From Oligoflexia bacterium (GTDB lineage: Bacteria > Bdellovibrionota > UBA1018): a stretch of 10,061 nt of DNA. Location: the NCBI GenBank assembly GCA_903858195.1, contig CAIOHW010000038.1:1-10061 (forward strand), written 5' to 3'. The stretch's first letter is position 1, and every line of letters begins with the position of its first letter. The translations under genes were made by a program, and so were the position numbers. Under the pieces are notes generated by a model. That model saw only the letters and a program-made list of their open reading frames with translations. It ran no database searches and was not told the origin of the DNA. This document shows positions 6,383 to 10,061 of the stretch, in pieces.

Positions 6383-6870
6383 CTGCGCCAGCCGGAGAGG
6401 TCGACCCCGGTGAGCGCAATGATGCCTTCGACTGCATCTTCTGCCCCCTGGATGAGGGCCCCCATCGCCTGGGTGCGCTCTTCGTCGAGGTCGATTGACT
6501 TCAACTCGCGCGCGGGGGTGTTCTTCAGGCTTCGAAAAGCCGCCTGAATCCGGCCGAGCATGCGCTTTTCTCGACCGCGCAAAACATTCAATATGACGGC
6601 CGTCGTGTCGGGGTTTGCGACAAAAAGCTCGGTGCCGCGCTGGCTCTTGCCAGCACGAAGAATCACCTCGTACTCGAGAAGGTCGGACAGGGTCATGCTG
6701 ACGAGCGCCTTCGAGATGCCCAGCCGATCCATGAACTCGGCGGCATCCATGGGGTGAGCAGACAGGTAAAGGTGGGTCCACAGGCGGCCATGGACCCGCT
6801 TGAACCCCCAGTACTCGATGAACTCTCCCACCTGTTCGGCAAGGTCCTGAAGTTCTGGGTGCTTGGGCAT
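6379..6870 (-). CDS. GbsR/MarR-family transcriptional regulator
   Basis: DNA-binding protein of 163 aa. The GEFIEYWGFKRVHGRLW opening (residues 15-31), a winged helix at about 40-80 (MDAAEF, LGISKALVSMTLSDLLEY, then the RAGKSQRGTELF wing) and a helical dimerisation tail match the GbsR branch of MarR regulators. GbsR of Bacillus senses choline and controls glycine betaine synthesis, but many relatives control unrelated genes, and no betaine gene is in the window. The start ATG has AGGA about nine bases ahead. It is divergent from the cupredoxin lipoprotein across 107 bases with a dyad symmetry, so it may control that gene or itself. Its end overlaps the peroxidase gene by four bases. No ligand is apparent. 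Confidence 0.9.
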   Translation of the reverse strand: MPKHPELQDLAEQVGEFIEYWGFKRVHGRLWTHLYLSAHPMDAAEFMDRLGISKALVSMTLSDLLEYEVILRAGKSQRGTELFVANPDTTAVILNVLRGREKRMLGRIQAAFRSLKNTPARELKSIDLDEERTQAMGALIQGAEDAVEGIIALTGVDLSGWRS

Positions 6871-6928
6871 GTGCCAGTCCTAGAACATTTCCCACGGCTG
6901 TTCAATTCTTCGTGAAGTCCTCTGGCGT

Positions 6929-6954
6929 TTGATTTACCGTGGTCCCAAAATCAA
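6929..6954. promoter_or_regulatory. Dyad symmetry upstream of the cupredoxin gene
   Basis: TTGATTT (6929-6935) and AAATCAA (6948-6954) form a perfect 7-base inverted repeat around 12 bases, which themselves contain ACC-GT-GGT. CAAAAT at 6946-6951 is a possible -10 box for the cupredoxin, so a protein bound here could block or position polymerase. The divergent GbsR-type regulator is the obvious candidate. The spacing does not fit an FNR box. Confidence 0.4.
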
Positions 6955-6977
6955 CCCCGATCTGAGGAGAACTGACC

Positions 6978-7499
6978 GTGAAGAAATTGAGCCTTGCAGT
7001 CTTGTCCGCACTTTTTGCCATTTCGATGACGCTGGTGTCGTGCACCAAGAAGGAAGCCGCTCCTGAAGCTGCTCCCGCGGCACAGGCGCCTGCCGCCGAG
7101 GCAGCTCCCGCAGAACCCAAGGCCACGCCGGATCTCGAGATCATGGTCGGAACCGACGGTGACAACATGGCCTTTGATAAGAAGGAATTCGAAGTGAAGG
7201 CGGGCTCAACCGTGAAGCTCGTGTTCAAGAACAATGCAAAGGCCGGTGGCTTGCAGCATAACCTCATGGTCGTAAAGGCCGGAACCGAGTCTGAAGTGGC
7301 CAATGCGGCAGTGGCAGCCGGCAATGACAAGGGCTGGGTCCCTCAGGGTAACGCCAATGTCATGGTCACGACCAAGCTCGTGGATCCGGGCCAAACCGAC
7401 AGCGTCGTCTTCGTGGCTCCTGCTGCAGGCGACTATCCGTACATCTGCACTTTTCCCGGTCATGCCATGGTCATGAAGGGCGTGATGCACTCAAAGTAA
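6978..7499 (+). CDS. Lipoprotein cupredoxin, azurin/auracyanin-like
   Basis: Blue (type 1) copper electron carrier of 173 aa. Residues 1-21 are a lipoprotein signal with lipobox LVSC; Cys22 would be lipidated, and Thr at +2 (not Asp) predicts outer-membrane sorting. An Ala/Pro/Glu-rich tether (about 26-50) is followed by the cupredoxin domain. Copper ligands are His94 (in LQHNL), Cys157, His162 and Met166 in CTFPGHAMVM, with the same C-x4-H-x3-M spacing as azurin. The QHNLMVVKAGTE opening and the KLVDPGQTDSVVF strand recall auracyanin. The start is GTG with GAGGAG eight bases ahead, and it begins the lipoprotein signal. The redox partner is unknown; possible partners are a periplasmic cytochrome or terminal oxidase, neither of which is in the window. 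The gene stands alone, ended by two hairpins and divergent from the GbsR-type regulator. Confidence 0.95.
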   Translation: MKKLSLAVLSALFAISMTLVSCTKKEAAPEAAPAAQAPAAEAAPAEPKATPDLEIMVGTDGDNMAFDKKEFEVKAGSTVKLVFKNNAKAGGLQHNLMVVKAGTESEVANAAVAAGNDKGWVPQGNANVMVTTKLVDPGQTDSVVFVAPAAGDYPYICTFPGHAMVMKGVMHSK

Positions 7500-7512
7500 G
7501 CTTGAGTGAAGG

Positions 7513-7533
7513 CTGGCCTGAGGCCAGGTTTTG
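7513..7533 (+). terminator. First hairpin after the cupredoxin gene
   Basis: CTGGCC (7513-7518) and GGCCAG (7522-7527) pair perfectly around a TGA loop, followed by GTTTTG. It lies 13 bases after the stop. The stem is short but GC-rich, in keeping with a rho-independent terminator. Confidence 0.65.
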
Positions 7534-7535
7534 TT

Positions 7536-7576
7536 CAGGGCCCGGGGCCACGCAGGCTTCGGGCCCTGTTCTTTTC
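7536..7576 (+). terminator. Second, stronger rho-independent terminator
   Basis: CAGGGCCCG (7536-7544) pairs with CGGGCCCTG (7560-7568) over nine bases; the loop holds a further GCC/GGC stem. The T-rich tail TTCTTTTC follows at once. Standing directly after the first hairpin, it isolates the cupredoxin transcript from the DCC gene. Confidence 0.8.
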
Positions 7577-7588
7577 TCAAGTTCATGG

Positions 7589-7601
7589 TATCTTAAACTC
7601 A
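7589..7601 (+). promoter_or_regulatory. Candidate -10 box for a leaderless transcript
   Basis: TATCTT (7589-7594) fits TANNNT, and its last base lies seven before the A of the DCC start ATG (7601), the geometry at which transcription would start on the start codon itself. No ribosome site is visible ahead of that ATG. No good -35 box is seen, so this is only a suggestion. Confidence 0.35.
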
Positions 7602-7996
7602 TGTCCGCACTGAGTGTGTACTTCGACGGTCATTGCCGGGTCTGCGCCCACGAGATTTCCATTTATCGCAGGCGGGACCGGGAGTCGCGCGTGCGCTGGG
7701 TCGACATCATGGATCCCCATTTCTCGGCCGAGGCCGAGGGGCTGGATCCCTCGAGGGTGCATCGCGAGCTCCATGCCCGCCGTGCCGATGGGGGGCTGGC
7801 AGTCGGAGTGGACGCTTTCATCGAAATCTGGAAGGTGATCCCCGGATTCAGTGCCCTGGCGCGTCTGGCCGGTCAGGCCTGGAGCAGGCCGCTTCTTGAC
7901 TTGGGATATCAAGCGTTTACCCGGGTTCGCCCTTACCTTCCTCGAAAGGCCGGGGGAGTTTCCTGCGAAGACGGCACTTGCGACTTGAGGCGCTGA
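7601..7996 (+). CDS. DCC-family (DUF393) thiol-disulfide oxidoreductase-like protein
   Basis: Protein of 131 aa with the defining YFDGHCRVC motif at the N terminus (residues 7-15; Cys12 and Cys15, the D-x-x-C-x-x-C signature), a thioredoxin-like start expected to carry a redox-active dithiol. The SAEAEGLDP segment, the GVDAFIEIWKVIPGF helix and the late LARLAGQAWSRPLLDLGYQAF stretch follow the family plan, and a C-terminal C-x4-C (GVSCEDGTC) is also common in it. No signal peptide is seen. The frame runs upstream to 7502, but that part covers the terminators, so ATG 7601 is the start. It is followed after 24 bases by an exported protein gene, probably cotranscribed. The physiological substrate of the family is unclear. 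Confidence 0.92.
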   Translation: MSALSVYFDGHCRVCAHEISIYRRRDRESRVRWVDIMDPHFSAEAEGLDPSRVHRELHARRADGGLAVGVDAFIEIWKVIPGFSALARLAGQAWSRPLLDLGYQAFTRVRPYLPRKAGGVSCEDGTCDLRR

Positions 7997-8020
7997 TCCG
8001 ATCTTCCGATCCGGGAGAAG

Positions 8021-9238
8021 ATGAGATCCTGCCTTCCGAGAATCGCTTCCGCATTGGCCCTCGTGGCCTGTGTCAGCCTCCTGACGGATTCGGCTTCCTG
8101 GGCTGCTGAGGGTCCTTCGTGCACTCGCAGGTTTGCCGCCCTCATTGAAGATGAGGCTCATCTGCTCCTCTCCCAGAAACGGGCTGCTCAGTGGGAGCGC
8201 TATCATGCCCTTCTGGCGAAGGAGATCACGGCCGAATCCTCCCCCCTGCTTTTACGCAGAAAGGTCAGGGCATGGGCAAACGACATGGTCGATGCCTACT
8301 CCGACCTCGAGCCGGCGTTTCCCAAGCGCGACTTCCAGGAGTTCCTTGAAGCCGATTTGGCAACCCTCCCTCCCGGCACCTCGGGGAGCATGGGCGAGTT
8401 CATGGAGAAGAGCTACGCCAGGTTCATCGCCAAGTATCGCGTCGAATCCGTCGAGCTTCTTGAGCGGGCTCAAAAATTCAAGGATTACGGGCGTGCACTG
8501 GCTGCGCGTTGCGGACCTGTGCCTGAGTGCTACTCCGCAGAGCTCGTGCGCCTCCCGGGCTGGATCACCGACACCGTCAAGGGCTCATGTCTGGCGCTGA
8601 GTCCACAGGCGGTTCGCGATCTTGCCAGAGACCTTGGAGTTTCTCTTGCGGTGATGGGCACCTATTTTGGCACCCAGACCAGCGGTCAAATGAAGGACTT
8701 TCCGTTTGCCTTCCTCATCAACGGCGTCTTTTGGAGTACTGCCTTTGCCGAGATGAGCTGCCGAAAGGCCGTGGCCGCCGCCCCCACGCTTCCGTTTGCC
8801 AGATCATTGAGCGACGCAAAAATGCCGACTTGGGGACAGCAGGTCGTCAAGTCGGTCAAGGAAGAGGTCGCCGACTGGCGTTGGTATCCGGCCATGGCCG
8901 CAACTTCGGTGGGGCTCGCCTATTGGTTCGATGTTCTGAACGACCGCGATAGACCCGCGGATTATTACGGATGGAAGTGGAGTTTTTCAGTGCTCTACAA
9001 CTCGACCACGGGGCCGGTTCGCAGGGTGCTGTTGGTCGATCCCCTCTTCAAGCGGGCGTTTCCCTCGCTCGGCAGGTGGGTGAGCGAACAGGTCGCAGCA
9101 GGCAAGCTTGGGGAGATCATGGTCAGAACCACGAGTTCGGGAACGGACTATGGACTGCGATATCAGGAGTGGATCTTCTGGGGATTGCTCTATGACCGGT
9201 ACATGGAATCCGTGATGGGAAACGGGCGCCCCAAGTAG
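8021..9238 (+). CDS. Exported protein of unknown function
   Basis: I do not recognise this 405-aa protein. Residues 1-29 look like a Sec signal peptide (MRSCLPR, hydrophobic core, cleavage likely after ASWA or ASWAA). The mature part has five cysteines (34, 164, 170, 190, 247); an N-terminal half of charged helices (about 36-160) leads to a region with three rather hydrophobic stretches (about 204-218, 227-245 and 288-304), then an aromatic-rich tail (DYYGWKWSFSVLYN, YQEWIFWGLLYDRYM). The hydrophobic stretches could be membrane segments or buried helices. The odd number of cysteines allows two disulfides. GGGAG lies only about three bases before the ATG, closer than usual; no other start would keep the signal peptide. 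It stands 24 bases after the DCC gene and 38 before tgt. No motif suggests an enzyme class. Confidence 0.85.
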   Translation: MRSCLPRIASALALVACVSLLTDSASWAAEGPSCTRRFAALIEDEAHLLLSQKRAAQWERYHALLAKEITAESSPLLLRRKVRAWANDMVDAYSDLEPAFPKRDFQEFLEADLATLPPGTSGSMGEFMEKSYARFIAKYRVESVELLERAQKFKDYGRALAARCGPVPECYSAELVRLPGWITDTVKGSCLALSPQAVRDLARDLGVSLAVMGTYFGTQTSGQMKDFPFAFLINGVFWSTAFAEMSCRKAVAAAPTLPFARSLSDAKMPTWGQQVVKSVKEEVADWRWYPAMAATSVGLAYWFDVLNDRDRPADYYGWKWSFSVLYNSTTGPVRRVLLVDPLFKRAFPSLGRWVSEQVAAGKLGEIMVRTTSSGTDYGLRYQEWIFWGLLYDRYMESVMGNGRPK

Positions 9239-9276
9239 CGCTTGACCGCAGGGCATTGTGCGCGTGATGAAACGCC
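9239..9276 (+). other. Short gap before tgt, no signal recognised
   Basis: Thirty-eight bases between the exported orphan and tgt. I see no terminator hairpin with a T tract, no promoter boxes and no clear ribosome site, which favours read-through from the gene ahead. Confidence 0.4.
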
Positions 9277-10061
9277 GTGACCGGCCGCCTGAATTTCCAG
9301 ATTGAAGTCGAAGCCCCCGGCTCCCGTGCCCGGGCCGGCCGACTTCGTACTTTGCATTCCGAGGTACTGACCCCGGTCTTCATGCCCGTGGGAACCCAGG
9401 CCACGGTGCGCGCCCAGACCTTCGATACACTTGAGAGCCTGGGAGCGCAGGTCCTGCTGGCCAACACCTATCACCTGATGCTCAGGCCAGGCATCGAAGT
9501 CTTCCAGAAGCTGGGCGGAATCCACGAGTTCAACGGCTGGAAGAAGTCCGTGCTCACCGACTCGGGTGGTTTCCAGATCTTTTCGCTTCCTCGAATGGGG
9601 GGCGCTTTTTCGATCAACGACGAGCAGGGCGCGGTGTTTCGAAGTCACGTGGATGGCTCCAGGGTCGAGCTCACGCCCGAGCGCAGCATCGAGATGCAAC
9701 GGGCGATCGGAAGCGACATCATGATGGTGCTCGACCAGTGCGTGCCCTCAACCTGCGATCATGCAACGGCGCTCGACGCACTGTCGCGCACGCATCGCTG
9801 GGCCAGGCGGAGCCTCGCTGCGCGTGGCGACTCGCCGCAGTCGCTCTTTGGCATCGTGCAGGGGGCGTGCTTTGAGGATTTGAGGCGCATCAGCGCAGCC
9901 CAGATCACCGAGCTTCCGTTTGATGGATTTGCCATCGGTGGGCTTGCCGTTGGTGAGAGCAAGAGCGAGCGTGAGGATTTTACCGAGCTCACGGCCTCGC
10001 TCCTGCCCCGCGATCTTCCGCGCTACCTCATGGGTGTGGGCACGCCGATCGACCTGCTCGA
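9277..10061 (+). CDS. tgt: Queuine/preQ1 tRNA-guanine transglycosylase (5' part)
   Basis: Exchanges the wobble guanine 34 of tRNAs for Tyr, His, Asp and Asn for preQ1 in queuosine synthesis. The first 261 codons are present; the gene runs off the right edge, losing the catalytic nucleophile region and the zinc site near the C terminus. Seen here are ETPVFMPVGT-like LTPVFMPVGTQATV, LLANTYHLMLRPG, LTDSGGFQIFSL (the Asp of the substrate pocket), LDQCVPS, GIVQGACFEDLR, GLAVGES and YLMGVGTPIDLLE, all in family order. The start is GTG 9277: an in-frame TGA stands at 9268-9270, and the N terminus fits the usual length. No ribosome site is clear ahead of it, so translation may depend on the upstream gene 38 bases away. 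FolE in this window makes an earlier queuosine precursor, though the two genes are about 5 kb apart and not one operon. Confidence 0.96.
   Translation, partial: MTGRLNFQIEVEAPGSRARAGRLRTLHSEVLTPVFMPVGTQATVRAQTFDTLESLGAQVLLANTYHLMLRPGIEVFQKLGGIHEFNGWKKSVLTDSGGFQIFSLPRMGGAFSINDEQGAVFRSHVDGSRVELTPERSIEMQRAIGSDIMMVLDQCVPSTCDHATALDALSRTHRWARRSLAARGDSPQSLFGIVQGACFEDLRRISAAQITELPFDGFAIGGLAVGESKSEREDFTELTASLLPRDLPRYLMGVGTPIDLL

Noticed and set aside
6194..6895. Minus-strand open frame of 233 codons over the GbsR-type gene
   Set aside because: Shadow frame in GC-rich DNA (Arg/Gly/His-rich); the GbsR-like protein in the other frame has a clear fold and ribosome site.
6929..6954. FNR/CRP-type site
   Set aside because: The inner TTGAT and ATCAA halves are 16 bases apart, whereas FNR boxes have four; kept only as an unnamed dyad.
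7502..7600. Earlier start for the DCC protein
   Set aside because: The added stretch is the two terminator hairpins and carries no DCC-family sequence.
3858..10061. folE and tgt as parts of one queuosine operon
   Set aside because: They lie over 5 kb apart with terminators and opposite-strand genes between, and no queC, queD, queE or queF is present.
1..10061. Mobile element, CRISPR array, toxin-antitoxin or defence system
   Set aside because: No transposase, integrase, regularly spaced repeats or small paired genes; base composition looks even across the window.

Overview
The window reads as chromosomal DNA of a GC-rich (roughly 60 percent by eye) Gram-negative bacterium. A lipoprotein with an LVSC lipobox, several Sec signal peptides, GTG starts and clear AGGAG-type ribosome sites fit a proteobacterium in the wide sense. 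The gene mix would suit a Bdellovibrio-like or deltaproteobacterial lineage, but I cannot settle that from ten kilobases. It is densely packed (no gap over about 135 bases), without insertion sequences, CRISPR, tRNA or rRNA.

Layout. Bases 1-1269 (+) hold the 3' part of an unrecognised, probably exported protein made of three copies of a roughly 100-residue module, each with two cysteines exactly 36 residues apart. Convergent to it lies a two-gene operon read on the minus strand: a MerR-type regulator with a cobalamin-binding domain (start 3726), then a class I CPD photolyase, joined by an ATGA stop/start overlap. Divergent from the regulator is folE (GTP cyclohydrolase I). Their shared 131-base control region carries three copies of a TGTCAAA half-site overlapping candidate -35 boxes. 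This matches the known LitR/CarH theme of a B12 regulator set beside photolyase and pterin genes. Convergent to folE is a probable DUF429 protein.

Bases 5385-6382 (+) encode two thiol peroxidases 2 bases apart: a cytosolic OsmC-like protein and an exported thioredoxin-type glutathione peroxidase. A GbsR-type regulator (-) ends in the same CTAG as the peroxidase. Divergent from it is a lipoprotein cupredoxin of the azurin/auracyanin kind, followed by two terminator hairpins. Then come a DCC-family (DUF393) thiol protein that may be read from a leaderless mRNA, an unrecognised exported 405-residue protein, and the first 261 codons of tgt (queuosine tRNA-guanine transglycosylase), cut by the right edge.

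Taken together this is a light-, oxidation- and copper-related housekeeping neighbourhood rather than a mobile island. The parts most worth attention are the B12 regulator, which keeps the axial histidine but has replaced residues around the upper cobalamin face, with its operator array; the triplicated cysteine-pair protein; and the exported orphan at 8021-9238.
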